Assembly (NCBI RefSeq): GCF_901709675.1
Contig: NC_051087.1
Location: 6,937,319-7,001,318, forward strand
Direction of reading: 5' to 3'
DNA: 64,000 bases
DNA from: Syngnathus acus
Lineage: Eukaryota; Chordata; Actinopteri; Syngnathiformes; Syngnathidae
Part shown: one piece after another, positions 48,481 to 62,600 of the stretch
Layout: each line of letters starts with the position of its first letter
Numbering within the stretch: position 1 is the stretch's first letter
Translations under genes and position numbers: made by a program
The notes under the pieces: model-generated
Told to the model about the DNA's origin: nothing
Database searches by the model: none
The model's input: the letters and a program-made list of their open reading frames with translations, nothing else

Positions 48481-48610
48481 ATAAAACAATCCTGTGCATC
48501 ATTAACGGCCTCCTCCCTCATAGCACCTGATGGGATGCCTATTAACAAGCAGATAACAACATTAATATGGATGAGCTGATGTCAGGGAATTGTTTAAAAA
48601 CAGTGGCTCA
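48481..48610. promoter_or_regulatory. Candidate conserved non-coding element
   Basis: Compact non-repetitive stretch with several homeodomain-like words (AACATTAATATGG, GCTGATGTCAG) and no coding potential. The wording resembles vertebrate developmental enhancers, but conservation cannot be tested here. Confidence 0.2.
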
Positions 48611-48734
48611 ACAAAACAAATGGCTTTGTTATACAAGGTATTCATTGCAATGAACTCTGCAAGTTAGGTCACAAACAATATTCTCTTTCGTCAATATTTC
48701 CAAATGTATAAAAATCATACCGAGTGTGCCGTTC

Positions 48735-50475
48735 AGGGTGAGCTGGAGCCGATCCCAGCTGGCTTTGCTAAAGAGGCAGACTACACCCTGAAATGGGCAC
48801 ACATTATTACATGTTTATAAATATCTTAAAACTTCTTAATTAGTTTCAATGTTGTTCCCTTTTACCAGTTAGGTCTGTGGTGCCACACGTACTGTAATGC
48901 ACTTATTGATCGTGCCTTTTAACTCTGCCGGTAAGTGAGTTTACATATTTATGGTGGCTCGCAAATGAGTGCTTTGCTGAGAGTAAACTTCTCTGGTAAC
49001 TCTTTTAGACGAAGTGCATGTGACAACAACTTGCGAGGTGATTTTGAGTTTCATGTTCCAACAAAAGGGAGTATATTCTTCAGAGGGTGTTTTTTCTTAC
49101 ATGGTTTGAGATCTGCTCTACATGGAAAGGGCCATGCAATGACGTTTATTGAATTTAGAAATAAAAATCTCGTGTGCAGAGACAAGTCAATTTGAATAGT
49201 AGCACGGTTTCTGTGGAGAGTCAAAACAATAGAATTTAAGAAACAAACATTTTACGGTCTGATCTGTAAATTTATCACATTAAAGCTCCTCAAGAACATT
49301 CTCAGTTTACAATTCTCTGAATATGGGGATTGGATTCAGCTACTCCATGTCACCTTTAAATTCAAATCCGAAATGGCCTTTTTGTGTGTGTCTGTATTTG
49401 AGTCATGACCGCACATCTAGTCTTTGCCACGCTCTCTCCACTGTCGCAAAATACTTCACTCAAACCTCCTGAGAGACCTTGGCCTGTTTGGTGTGTGTCG
49501 CTTGCCCCAGCAAGCTCGTCTGCGCTATCCCAAAGCTAGCATCGGTTTTCCTTTTGACCTCCCTCGTAACCTTCCTCCAGGGGGCCTGCAATCCAATCAG
49601 ATCATAGACCTATTTGCGGACCATCCCTTTGGGCGCTCGGAGGATCCAATCAGATAAGAGTTGGTGTGGGAGCACAATCAACATGGGTTGTGAGCACAGT
49701 CGCAAAGCCTTCAAATGAAAGTTGGATGACAAAACCTTCACAAAAAGGCTTAATAAAAAAGTGCATGGCTGTCATGAGGTCCGTCGACCGCTACTTAAAA
49801 CACCGTGACAAGTGGGCAACTTATCCCAAGTCATTATGAGATGAAGAAAACATGAGAATGCCAATTATTCTGAGGATGATGTACGAGGACCTTCCCACTT
49901 TCTTCAATCCCTTAAGCTGCATGCGCCCTTGAACAACACAACTCGCTTTTCTACGCTCACTCACATTTCCCCACCGAGTTTATTTTTTATGAACATTTCC
50001 TCCCTTCGCGTAAACATCTGTCAGTATGTTCCCATTGTATGCAGCAGGTTGCATGGATAATATCAGCGTGCGCCCGAGGGGGAGCGAATGTGTTTGTGTG
50101 CCTTGTGGTGCACTTGTCATCAGTGTCACTTTCATCCTGGCGTGCTACTCTACACTCTGTCAAAAGCTTTGAAGATCCACGGTGACTTTAATTCCGTCTT
50201 TTGCTCACAGCGACTCCTCGATACGCACACAGACGCACGCACACACATGCCAATGCTGAAAAAGCTCCATTTGTATCCATCTTTAGACATTCAAGGAACT
50301 CACTTTTGTTGTTTTGTTTTGCCTATAGGAAGAAATTATTATTCATGCTATAATATTCATCCATCCATTAGTAAACCCATTAACCTGTTCAGGACTGCAC
50401 TCTGGACTGGTTGCCCGTCAATCTCAGGGCACATAAAGAGACAGACAGACATTCACACTCACATTCACACCGTCA
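48735..50475 (-). repeat. Fragments of the dispersed teleost repeat (minus orientation)
   Basis: 48738-48800 carries GAGCTGGAGCCGATCCCAGC and ACACCCTGAA. 50355-50475 carries CTGGACTGGTTGCCCGTCAA and GGGCACATAAAGAGACAGAC, then CATTCACACTCACATTCACA. Both are parts of one common fish repeat. A similar remnant is at 50810-50870. The sequence between them, including a GC-richer piece at 49420-49660, has no recognised exon. Confidence 0.5.
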
Positions 50476-52612
50476 CAGAATCGGAACTGTACCGATGTAC
50501 TGCGTGAAAGCCAGATTTTGCCTGTGTGTTTACGTGCGTGTGCATTTGAGGATAAGAGAATGTGAATGTAATGCGCTTCTTTATCCATTTCTTCCTCCTG
50601 TCAAAAATCCAAAGAGCTGTACTTTGTTGTAAAAAGTTGGTTTGTTTCAAACTGAACATTTACTGTCCACTTTTGTTAGATACACTTGGCATATATGTTA
50701 TTGACTATGAAGGTTGCATCAAAAATCAGCTTTAATAAAGAGTATTGGTGTATAGTTTCCATCAAAACTGAGCATTATCTGAGGGGAAGACATCCCCCTC
50801 AGGTTATGAGTAAGATGGAATCCATCCAAGCAGGCTTTGGGAGAACAGCCAGTTACACCCCAGACTTGTCACAAGAGAAAAAGCTCTATATTTTAGGAAT
50901 GTGGAATTCCATGAAAACTTTGCAAAGGAATACCAGAGCTGAAATGTAACTCCCCGTAACTATGAGGCAGACATGATGACATGCATGTCGAATTATAATG
51001 TTTTGTCATCATCGGCAAGGATGTTAATCCTTATAAGGGGTGAATTGGGAGCTCTGTTGGATCTGCAATAATTGGATGTCGCTGGTGTTCCTAATTTTGT
51101 GAGTGAGCGTGAGTGTATTTTCATTATGTAGGTGACATATTTTGGACTGTAATACATCAGCTGCTATTGTGCGTTCATTCTACCAAGGGCCTCAAATGTC
51201 CTTTATAACTGTCAAAATGCCAAATCATTAATCAAGACTTTCGTGCCCGCCGGCTGCCGTGACATCAACACGGCTTCTCTGCACAGCATGTGCGCACGTG
51301 TACATCTTTTAAGCTTAAATAAATAAATAAATAAATAAATATACAATAAATAAATAATATATAAGTAATATAATAAGTAAATATTTTATTATTTATTACA
51401 TTTCACATATACATAAATAAATGTGAAACTCACCTACTTTAACTGACAACCCTAAACCTATTCTACATAATTAAAAGTTAGGATTTAAGTGGCCTGACCT
51501 TCACAGCCAAAAGAAAAATAAGGATCTCCTCGTTGGAAGTCATTTTCTTGCCTGCTTAATTCTAAATCTTGATGTAATTACAATTCCTCCTCTTTCAATG
51601 AGATGACCAGTTATAATCAAATCCGAAGAGAACAATAAAGCCCTTGCAAAAGCCTGAACAATATGCAGTTATTTTTTCTCTCTCTCTGCAATCAAGGCTC
51701 AAGGAAAAGAAGTAGTGAGAAGAAACATGTCATAGTTCACACATTTCCTAACAAGATGGTGATGCTTTTACGACGACTCGGAAAACTACTGGGAGCAACA
51801 GTGGGACACTTTCTTTAAATGCCCTCCACTAATATACCCAAATTATTCCCCAGTCACGTTGAAAAGTTACACAGATGCACACACGGCAATGCTGGAAAAG
51901 TCCCATTTGTATCCATCTTTAGACCTTTAATGGCAGCAGACAATATTACTCAAATGCAGCCAACTTGTACAAGACTGCATGTTGTATATGTGAAGCGTTT
52001 CTCCACGGTAAAAAAAAGTGTGTACATCAGTGTGTGTGCATATTATGGTGTGCATGTATAACAAGTGCATTTGGCACCTCTCCACCATCAGTAAAGAACT
52101 CCTCTCCGCTATAAATGTAGATTTTCACCTCTTTGACCTGCAAACACTCACTCAAAAGTATCGAGTGTCTTACTTAAAAAGCCCGAGGCAACTGAGTGGG
52201 CCGAATTTCAATAATAGTGTTTGGCAACTCATAATGGTTACAGTGATACCATGAATCCATCAACTCAATACAACTGTTATGTTATTAGAGGCTTTTTTTG
52301 AAGAGCGATATTAAAAATGGAAAAAAACGGCACTAGAAAGCATTAAAGCATTCATGAGGACACAATTGGAATATTAAAGCAAAATTCAGTATCGTCCAAG
52401 TCCAAAATGTAATGATTAGCCATCAGTCAAATGCATGTCCCTGAACATAAAAACTTGCAGTAAATGTTACACGGCAGCCCGGAGGATCGTCTCAGTGCTA
52501 CTTTCAGACTAGTCATAAGGAATCAGAAATATTACTGTAAAAGGAAGAATGCATACAGCAGAAAGTGTATTGGCCAAAAATTGGCTCTGCACACTCATAC
52601 ATTTTCCTCATG
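50476..52612. other. Intergenic, no gene seen
   Basis: AT-rich, with AAAT/AATA-type simple repeat at 51316-51420. No exon is recognised. Confidence 0.5.
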
Positions 52613-52837
52613 TACCGTATTTTCCGCACTATAAGGCGCACCTATAAACCTCAAATTTTCTCAAAAGCTGACAGTGCTTCTTATAATAAGGTGCGCCTTA
52701 TATATGGACCAATATTGAGCCACTACAGCAGGCGTGTCCAAAGTCCCACGGGCCAAATGTATATATCTTATATATGGACAAAGTTTTAAAATGGGCCATT
52801 CATTGAAGGTGCGCCTTATAGTGCAGAAAATACGGTA
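52613..52837. mobile_element. TA-flanked MITE with nested fragment (225 bp)
   Basis: Ends are TACCGTATTTTCCGCACTAT... and its inverted copy, matching at 30 of 31 positions through AAGGCGCACCT, with TA at both extremes as for Tc1/mariner-type target duplication. Inside, GCAGGCGTGTCCAAAGTCCC and GGGCCAAATG at 52729-52759 look like a hAT-type end. That piece is bracketed by 13-bp direct repeats CTTATATATGGAC. No coding capacity. Confidence 0.82.
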
Positions 52838-54394
52838 TATGATTATATTACTGTTGTACGTTTATTGCAGGGCAACCACTCATTGTTGTACTGCTTGTAT
52901 TTAAATGTGGCGATCGTAGGCTTCAGGGTGTCGAGGTCGCTGGTTTGAGTCCACAGGGTGTCCTTCGTTAGCATATAGTATGTGATAAAAACGTCTACAT
53001 GTGACGGGTATTAACTGCCGACCATTGACCTCCTCTTTCACATGCATCCAATTTGTTCTGGGAACCGACACGTGCACTGGAAAATCTTGCCAATGAGTAC
53101 CTCCAGAGAATTATGTGGTCAAAGGAGTTACAATAGCGTCATAATTATAATAATTTTCATTGATTAAAGTGCTGCTGTGTAACAGTGAGAGGTCAATGTA
53201 ATCTTAACTTGGATTTTGGAGTCTTGAATGAGTCTTACGTGCATATTTTTGGAATGAGGTTTTTTTTTCCCACTAGTTTCCTCACACACCCATAAATCTT
53301 TTTTTTTTTTTTTTTTTTGTGTTAATTGAAGAAATTACCCATAATCGTGAACGGCCAATGAAAAATTGATCTGTATTGTATTGTAAAGGATTATTCGTTA
53401 ATCATCTACACATAGGGTAGAAGATTTTTGTGAAAATCATTATTCATTGCGTGACCCTACTTATTTTTTTTCGTAGTTGTTTGTTTTGTTTTATTCCCTT
53501 TCTGTCACAATGTGTGGTCAATATAAAAGTAGTTCTATCGTACAGCAGGATGGCATAAAAGTGTGGCATCAAGAACTTCATTGCCCTGAATGTCAGATTA
53601 CAGTCAAATGTCCACAGGGAAGTTCCCAAACATGCAGCGTACAACTAACACGCGGCTCCACTTTCATCTCCTTAACGCCTGTTGATGACATTTTTACGGC
53701 CTCATTTGGTCCTCTCTGCCTTTCCCTCCTCTCCATTAGGCTTAACATGCTTCCACCGCAACTCCAAAAAAACAGACCAATTGTTTTTTTTCAGGGTGTA
53801 TAACTTTGGATGATTATGGATCCATTAATTAACTTCTTTCGACACGTATCAGGACGACTGTAACATCCTGGCTTCATCGTGGCATTTAATGAAAATGTCT
53901 ATCAAGAATTGAATATCATCTTCCTTTGTAAATGTGTGTGTGCAATATGGCGGCAATGTTAATGGAGTCATGCGGAAATCAATGTTATGCTTTGTCTCAA
54001 TATTAAGTGGGTAAGTGAGCCGTGAATGACAGAACAGGCTCAAACGTGCCAAATATACGTACAATTTCTTTCACACGTACACACGCAGTATTTGTTATCG
54101 TAGACGGCGGCTGCCTTTGTCTTGTGATCATTTATTCATACCCATCACCTTGCTCGCGTGAGGACATTAACACGTTTCATGTTCATGGTGTGGTCCCTCC
54201 TATTAGTGAAACAAACAGAAAAACACACATTTATCTCGTGAAGTGATGAACAACAACAGACAAGACAGATTCCAGATAACAAACTCAGGGTGATAGGCGG
54301 CGCATCTTTGACTGGAATATTTAGGTCAAATTGTGGGCTCATTAGTGGTTCACACCAAATGCCTCAGCTCTGTGGGGAGTACTAATAAGAGATT
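52838..54394. other. Intergenic with repeat remnants
   Basis: 52905-52975 (GGTGTCGAGGTCGCTGGTTT) and 53270-53375 (TTTCCTCACACACCC, poly-T, GTTAATTGAAGAAATTACCC) look like decayed parts of the dispersed repeat family. No exon. Confidence 0.4.
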
Positions 54395-54680
54395 GCATGT
54401 TTATGGATGAGAAGAAGTCCATGTATGTTGCGTGTAGGGGCGTCTGACTGCTCATGCAAATGCGACACCCACTAAATTAATGACAAGTGAACCAGCTGGG
54501 GTGGAGGTGTTAAATAAATCAGGCCTTGCGAGCGAGTCCCCTCCGAGATTAAAAAAGAAGAAATGGACCATGCGAGGCTGGGAGGAGCCCGAGCAAGACT
54601 CGTGCGTAAAAAATCAACTGTGGCCAATGATTAGACATTTACATTCGATACACACGTTCATTGGACCTTAGACACAAAAG
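54395..54680. promoter_or_regulatory. Candidate enhancer-like block with POU octamer
   Basis: It has a perfect octamer ATGCAAAT at 54454-54461, then CACTAAATTAATGAC and CAGCTGGGG (E-box CAGCTG) within 60 bp, in non-repetitive sequence. The 62-codon frame inside is not recognised. It resembles a developmental enhancer, and conservation is untested. Confidence 0.25.
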
Positions 54681-57600
54681 TGCACTGTGGGCAACCAACT
54701 GCAAGACACGGGTTTATTTAAAGACATTAGATTTGCATATGGAATCACCGTTCTGTATTAAATATAAAATAGATTTTGGGAATTGCAACCCCAGCACCCC
54801 TCGTGCTTTTAACCACTCCTTTGTATTGAATATAAAAAACCCATTAGAAATAAAAATGGCACCATCTGCTTGTTGTGATGGCTGGTAGGGCACCGTTGTA
54901 CAATAAATAACACCGACTATTTGGTGTATGTGCAGTTCAGTTCATTGGAGTTCATTGGGGGAGAAATTGAACATAAAACGGCACATGGGACAGTAAAAGA
55001 TAGTACAGTAGTTTGCTGCTTTATGCTCTTTCTAAGGTGCTGCATCATTTTTTACGTCCCCTTTCTTCCTCTCTGCTTTGTCTCTCCTTAAATTTTCATT
55101 TTCATCACAGCCACTCCTTCACTTTCTCACAAAATGATCTTATGTCCACGCCATCCAAGCATGTCAGCTCTCCTCAGAGAGACACACGGGAGCGGCGTGT
55201 ATAACAGAAGAAAATCCAACTTGACATCTCTCAGAAAGTGGATACAATTTAGATGGGTTAACATTTCAAATACAGTACACAATTAGTCCTCGCGTCCCTT
55301 CCTCTGTGACTCTCCGAGGGATCGTCGCTGTCAGTTTGGTTTTTTTTTCTCCAGGATGGGTTAAAGTGGAGGCTCATCCTTCTCGGACAGCTGGAGATGA
55401 CTCTATGTAGCCTCTGCGTGGGTCACACGTTTACATGAACATGTTGTGAGTCAACATTCCTGCGAGGGTTGCTCCTCACTTTCAGAAGTGCAAATGTTGT
55501 TTGGATTGTGCAATGCGAGTCAAGGTGACTTCCTGAAAAGATTTTCATGCACCATTATGCACATATTTGTGTTTGTTTTCAGACAGTTTTCATGTTTTAT
55601 TTACATTTGAGAAGCCAGCGTAGCAGCTTTATTAAAATCTGAAAAAAAACCCACTAATGAGCTGAGAGGCAGCTGAAGTCATCAAGTATGTATTTCAAGC
55701 TTTTAATTGAGTTTCATCACAGTTTCCAAAAAGCATTTACCCAACTCATCTAGTTAAATTTAAAGGGGAAACGGAATTGTACATGCAATATGAAAATAAA
55801 ACACCTGTCATTTTGTTTTGGAACCATCTCACAACATTTACAATTTCCACAAAGTATTTACAAAGCCTTATAGTAACAGATGATTATATCCATAGTTGAA
55901 TTGATTTTAGAAAAAATATTGAAACATTTTGACATTACTATTTTACATTACCTGTAATTTTTTTATTAATTGTAATACTTTTTCTCATTTGTTTGGTGTA
56001 TTATATTTTGAAATAAGAAATTACCCCAAGAACTGTGAGGCAGATGTGCTAACCACAATGTCACAGTTGTCCTACTGAACTGATGAATAATAAAAATAAC
56101 TTGTTTTAAAGATAAGGTTATCAAAGGCCTTTCCAATATTGTGTAAGACATAAAAGAAAACACCGCAATTGTTGGGTCCCTTTTTGTTTACAGTTTCATC
56201 AGCAGCACATTTAAGTTCCCACTTAAGATTAAAATAGTATCTACACAAAGCTTAGAGTAGGACAGAGGGATGTTAATGAGGGCATATGGTTGAGATTCCA
56301 CCTAGACAAATTCAATCAGTTTTAAGGCATAAATCACCCGGATTGCGAAAACACCAAAACCATCCAAGCTTATGTCTACACTTGTCCGTGTGTGCATATG
56401 CTTGCGCTCGTGCACACTTCTGAGCATTGCCTGCAAACATCTTGCTTCTACGTGCTTGCACGCCCACCTGGAGATGTTTTCTAGAGGAGATTTGTATGCG
56501 TTCTGGCCTGAGCGCACAACATATGTTTGTGTAATTTCTATATTCACTTCAGCACAATGCACTGTGTAGGGCGTTGTGGCCCGCCCCTCCGATCTGTCTC
56601 CTTCATCTCGTTTTCAGGTTCAGCGCAGGTTTTCTAATGCTATCACTCCAACCATATGGTGGGAGCATCAGTTAAATTGCTGCTGTTGCAGTGCCACCTG
56701 GCCTCACACACTCACACACACACAGAGGGTGTGTACAGATGTGAACATTGTGTATGGCTGGTTCAGATGAAGGACAAGGGAAAGGATGATACCTAAGCTA
56801 GAGGGACATTCCACAAAGGCAGGATGAAATAAATAAAAATGGGACCGTCAATTGGCCTTAAGAAGCATGCATCCCTTTTTCTTTTAACTCTAAAATTGAG
56901 TTTCGGTTCGACCTCTTATCAGCATGCTGCCGAACTCCAAAGCCGTTCTATGTGCTTGCTTTCGAGTCATGTATAAAAGGTCAGTTTAAGCCAGCCACAT
57001 TAAAAGCCTGTGCATGTCTCTAATCGAGTGTGTGTTTTTAGGAAACATGACTATAGATGTTTCCTATCCTCCCGGCCATTAGAAGAGGCTCATATAACCA
57101 GCCGGTGGGCCTGAGAGACACACACTCTATAAATACACACCACTTAAGGGCCTGTGGGGGGGCTTTGGTACACACATACAGCACACAAGCAGCAGTTTCA
57201 TGACTTCCTATTAAGCTTTCAAATGGATGTTTATGCTTTCCTTAAGGTGAACAGGCCGCAAAATTGCACATCAAGGTCGAAAAGAAAGAACTCTCTTATT
57301 GCTTCACCGTAACTATTTCATATTGTACTCTACTCCTTTGCTGCATTCATTAACTCAATGAATTAAATTTGTCATTTAGACTAGGCTTAGGGGAATGGCT
57401 GGCATTTTCTACAGATTTGAATTAAGGGGACATGCACCACTCGTCATATATTACTGTGCGCATGTGGAATACTTAGCTACAGTATAAGTTGACTGTACAG
57501 CTCTTGTCCCTCTTCTCCTTACGTGTGCGAATGTGTGTGTGTGTGTGTCAGTGCATGTTAGCCCTCCTCCATCAGTACATTTAGACTTTTAGCACCTTGT

Positions 57601-59565
57601 TTTGGCACCATGTTACTGCTTTCATTGAGTGCCTCTCTAATGGCCGGAGTGGTATGACACACAGACGTCCGTCCATGCACACACACATACAAACCGAGGC
57701 TACACACATTAACACACTCACACATCTGCATACACACTTAAAAGATGTGCGTATGCTTGTCACTGAGTCCCACCTTTGCTTCCTTCCTTCCTCATGTGTC
57801 CTTTTCCAGTGTATCCCAGTAGATTTAGTCAGTCTGGTAATTTGTCTCACTCACAAAAAGCATGCTTGTCCTAATACAAGAGCCATCTGTCAATATGGAT
57901 GTCTGTCCAGATGTTTATCAGCATTTTTGTGTGATGGATGTAAATAGCCCAGCGCTGTTTTTAGGATATTGCAACAGTGCAGGCCGAATCAGAGTTGGGA
58001 ATTAATGCACTACTGTAGATTTATGATATTATATCTACTAAACGTCTTGGATAAATTGTGCTCTTCAGTAGTTTTAGTGCAGCATAAATTTGACTTGAGT
58101 ATTTTTGCTAAGAAGAAACACAACCTTTCTTTCTTTCTTTTGTGCATCTATTGTGGCTTATCCAATCCTTTGTTTTGGTTTGAATGACTTCTGCCTTGAG
58201 CATTGTCACGTCTCTGTTTGGCCAATCCCCATAACCACTAGCAACATTCAAATCTAATCAAATGGAGCAAGGCAGTGGTTACACATGTGGCCAGACATGA
58301 GATGAATTTCAAAGTGACTGATTTTTATTATTTACTTGCAGTAAGAAGAGGAAAAACACTCGTGACCTGACATGAGGTACAATCTATGCTTACATACCGA
58401 ATAAATACCAAATATACTCTGTTATTTCTGTCTGAACTTGTAAAACCACGTTGCGTTTTTTCTTATTCCGATATTTGTTTACACGGCCTTTAAAAACCCG
58501 ACCACTAGCAATATTCAGATTTTAAAAGGGTCATTGACTGCATGTAAACAGAGTTGTGCCTAATGAGTGAAAGTTAAAATCCGAGGCACACATCTCGTCA
58601 TGGCCAGAAGGAGTGGTGATACAATTATCACTCCCCCACACTTTTTTTTATTTTTTTAATGTGCACTCACGCTGCTGTTCTCCCACTGACTTGCGCACAG
58701 CAGAAGAAAAAGAAAGACATTTATTGGGCTCTAAAGCAACGCAAACTTGGGTGGTATCACTTGGCTGTTATGCAAAGCAAAGTTGTCAAAGTCGTCAGAT
58801 CTTCTGACATGTTGGCTACGCTGGTTTCTATTCAAGGATTCCTCAATTGGTTGTCTTAAAACACTTGGCACATTTCAACGCTGTCTGTCACTCATTTTCC
58901 TTTGTGTTGGCCAGCGATCATTAATGTGATTTGAAAAAATATAAATAAAATGGGAAAAAAAAGAAGTAAAAACATCTACACGTCAATGCGTTTTTTATTG
59001 ACTACAATCAAAAGACACTTAAAAGACTTGATGCAGTGTGACAGTTTGTGTTTGAACAGCAAGTGATGAGCGATTCAGTCATCCTGAAAAAAAGTTGCCA
59101 TAACATTTTGAAGAAAATATCTGACTGGCACTGGAAAGGTGCTGAGGAGAAATGTGCATTGATTACTTTGACTGTTTACAGTTTACAGCAACAGAGAAAC
59201 GAGTTATTTCCCCCAATATTTATCATGTGGGGTTTTAACGTGGTGCAGATTTTACAACAATTCCACACTCTAACAATACAAGAATACACATTAAAGAAAG
59301 TTTGCCTTTATGAGCTGTTTTGACGAATCACAATAACCCCACTGAGTGTTTATGACTATAATTGTACTATGCAGTGGTGTAAATTCGTATATACAGTAGT
59401 TTGGTTTACTGAGTGAGTTAATCTGCAAGTTAACATTTATATCCTGCTGTTGGCTGTTTTTACAAGATTTCAAATGATTTTTATACAGAAAAAATATATC
59501 CATTTCAAAGCTATTGCTTTTTGTTTTAGAATCGTAAAATACATTTGTATTTTTTTTATGAAAAT
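54681..59565. other. Intergenic, no gene seen
   Basis: AT-rich. A minus-orientation dispersed-repeat remnant lies at about 56020-56080 (GAACTGTGAGGCAGATGTGC). There are CA/GT tracts near 56706, 57533 and 57670-57740, and TTTC repeats at 58123-58141. No exon is supported. Confidence 0.5.
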
Positions 59566-59690
59566 AGGCAGCACTGTGGACCCCCTCATGGATCTGAAAT
59601 TTGGGGTTTGACTCTCAGCTGCATGCTGTGACCCTACTAAGGGCAAGTCCTCATGAAAATTGATGGTTGGATGGATTTTTTATTAATGAC
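59566..59690 (+). repeat. Decayed dispersed teleost repeat copy
   Basis: Starts AGGCAGCACTGTGG, then GGGGTTTGACTCTCAG, and ends with GATGGTTGGATGGAT, the typical start and end words of the same family seen at 35 and 50 kb with the middle lost. Confidence 0.4.
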
Positions 59691-62600
59691 TTTTTAATGT
59701 GCTGGAAGTATAGCCCAATTGCTCCATCAATTTTTTTGACAGACTTTTTTTTACGTGACGGGGTTAAGGGCACCTAATAGGAGGAGGTGGCCTGTGGCAG
59801 GAGGCAATCGAGGCCGTAGTTGACGTGGACTGGCTGGCTGCTCCCCCTCAGGGTGCGCTTCGGGGGGTTGTCACAGAGTTGCTGTGAAGTTTAGATTCTC
59901 ACACAGTCAATGACTACTTGCTGATGGGCTTTTAATCCTGTGTTTTATCTCTCCAATCCCATGGAAGAAGTGAGAGTCTCCTATGCACAAAACCCAATGA
60001 GTGGAAGGCGGGGCTTCGGGGCACCTACGATTAAATGCTCTTGCCCACTCTAATAATACCTTTTGTGTGTGCGTGTCTGTGTGTGTACATGTGTGCACAT
60101 GTGTGCGTACACGTGCACTTGGTGGTGATCCATTACTCTGTCAGCTCTCTCCCAAGATGCTCGCCAGAGCCCCGTAACGTTCTCCGCGTCTGGAGAAAAT
60201 GACTTCATTCTCGGAATGACCGCACTACCTCATTCCTTTACTGTATTTCCTTTAGATCGTCTCCTCTCCTTTGAACCTGTCTCCGTGTGCTCTAATCAAC
60301 TCCATTGGCAATTTTCAGTTTTATCGCTATCCCTGTCTGCTTTTCTGTTGCTTCATCTCCTTTACTGACTCATTTTCGTTCTCCCTCACCTCCTCTCATA
60401 CACATCCTCGTATAGCGTCTTTTTATCGCAGATGTTAAGACAACATGTCTGCTCGATGAGGGATGATCCTACAGTCTGACTCATGCTTTGATATGATGCT
60501 AACATGACAAACATTCGTTGTCTGTTTCGCTCCCGTCTCACCCGCATTTTCATGCGCAGCGAAACATTCTATGTGATGCGGTTGAGTGTGAAGCATCAAC
60601 AAGGCCCCGAGCTACATGACTTTGTTCAGCCATTTTCATGCAAAGCAGTATCGTACATTGATTTGTGTTGAGGGACACAGACAACAGCTGTTCATAAAGA
60701 ACACACTGTTTGCACACATACTGAACTCTTTCACATTCTGATGACAAAAATAATAGACTGAGGCAACCATCTTGCATGTTATCTTCCAATGAGGGGTAAA
60801 AATTACACTACAAGTCCAGGAATTAAGTGTGTGTGTGTGTGTAGAAAAACACACACGAATGAGGCACGACCACTTGCAAATTTAATTTTAATTCAGAAAA
60901 AAACGACTCTGTGTCTCTCATTCTACACACATGCATCACTTGGGCATTTGAGTTATATTTTATTGTATCGAATTTATTTTTGCTATATTATATTTGCCAA
61001 GACAATTTAGATGAGGTCGACAAACACCCCGAAAGAGATTGAGTGAATGTAAATGAGCTTTATATTGTTGTTTAATTGTTGGAGTCCAACAGCCACAAAG
61101 AAGGAAGCATTCATCAGCCTAATCCTTCAATCCCCTAAACACCGAGGCTATAATACTGGTCATCATTGTTATAGAGCCACTAATTAGTTGTGTTTTATGA
61201 GGACAAATGTTGTTATTCCATCAAACTCAAGTATATTACTAAAGGACTTTCCATCAGAGGCTTGTTTTCCTCTAACTGCAAAACAAATGATTGAAGTAAA
61301 ATGGATCCAAGGCATCCTATTTTTAACTTTTTTACCTACAGCCTCTTTGCCTGTTTTTCTGGATGCACGTGGCGTGCATCTTCAATTGTCTCTTCCCTCC
61401 GCAGTGCTTTTGCACACAATGACAACCTATTCAAATCCAATTAAGGCAGCCGTAAGTGCTCCGTGGCATCATTCATTCATCTGCCACTCATCCTCTTCCT
61501 TCTTATCTGCCTCTCACTCTCACGCTTGCAAATGAGTGGATGGCATCTGGGTGGGTGAGCACCTTGTTTCATCTCTCTCCCTTTTCCATTTAATCTCCCA
61601 TTCTGCATCTTTTCTTTGCCCTACCAATCATCAGCTTGCAATGGTGTGCGTCAAACCCCCTGTTCGGATGTCAATGATTAGCTGAATGCATCGAGTGCCA
61701 TAATTGCAGTCTAAGATTGCTTACAAATCCAGCAAAACCGTTTAAACATAAGTGTGGCACCTAGGAATCCATAAATAGCATGACAACGGGTTTAAAGCTG
61801 TTAAAGGGAATTAACTGTGCCGTTTATGTTGTACTACTGGTTGTCGAAAAGGATTATCGACATTAGTGATGATGCTAACGTGCTCGTGGTTTCTTTTGGC
61901 ATTGTAAAAAAAATGGCGGTTGTGATACTATGAAACAGAAGAATATCATATTACCTAAAATGTCAACTGGTTCCTGCAAATAGAAAAGACTCGAGAAAAC
62001 CTTTTCATGAAATTTTCAAATAATATCCTAACATTTCATAATCACCATGCAAGTGAACAGTTAAATTTTACCACCTTATACCTCAGGAACTGGATCTTGC
62101 CAAAGTGACACATAAATGTGAGTTTCCCAAGATACGATTGGGTGTTAAGACTCTGAGAGTATCTTATTTTCCGTCAACATTTTGATTGAATTCCAGAGGG
62201 TTCGAGCCACAGGTTCATTCAGCTGTAGAAGTTCCACTGTAGCACAAAATGACCTCAGGCTGTGATGTGATGTGGCATGAAGAAAAAACAAATCAGGTTC
62301 GAAAAGTATTTCGACTGGACAAACTCAGTAATACATTGCTACATGAATAAGACCGAAGAAACAGATGTAAGTGTGACTCAGTATTTTGGCAAGATGAACA
62401 CACTTGTGTTCCAACTGACAAAGTGAAAGATTTCCCATCTTTTTCTCAAAGCTGCTTGCAGCATGGAACAATCTATATCATAAACATCTCAAAAAGATGT
62501 TTAAAAATAGTTCAGAGAAATAATGAGCATCGTCTATAACAAGTTAAAGGAGCGTATATCCAAAATGTTATAAATTCAGTTTTATTGTCCACAAGAAAAA

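Noticed and set aside
61188-61535. 115-codon plus-strand frame
   Set aside because: No domain, no splice evidence and no similarity to NDST or other expected neighbours of ugt8.
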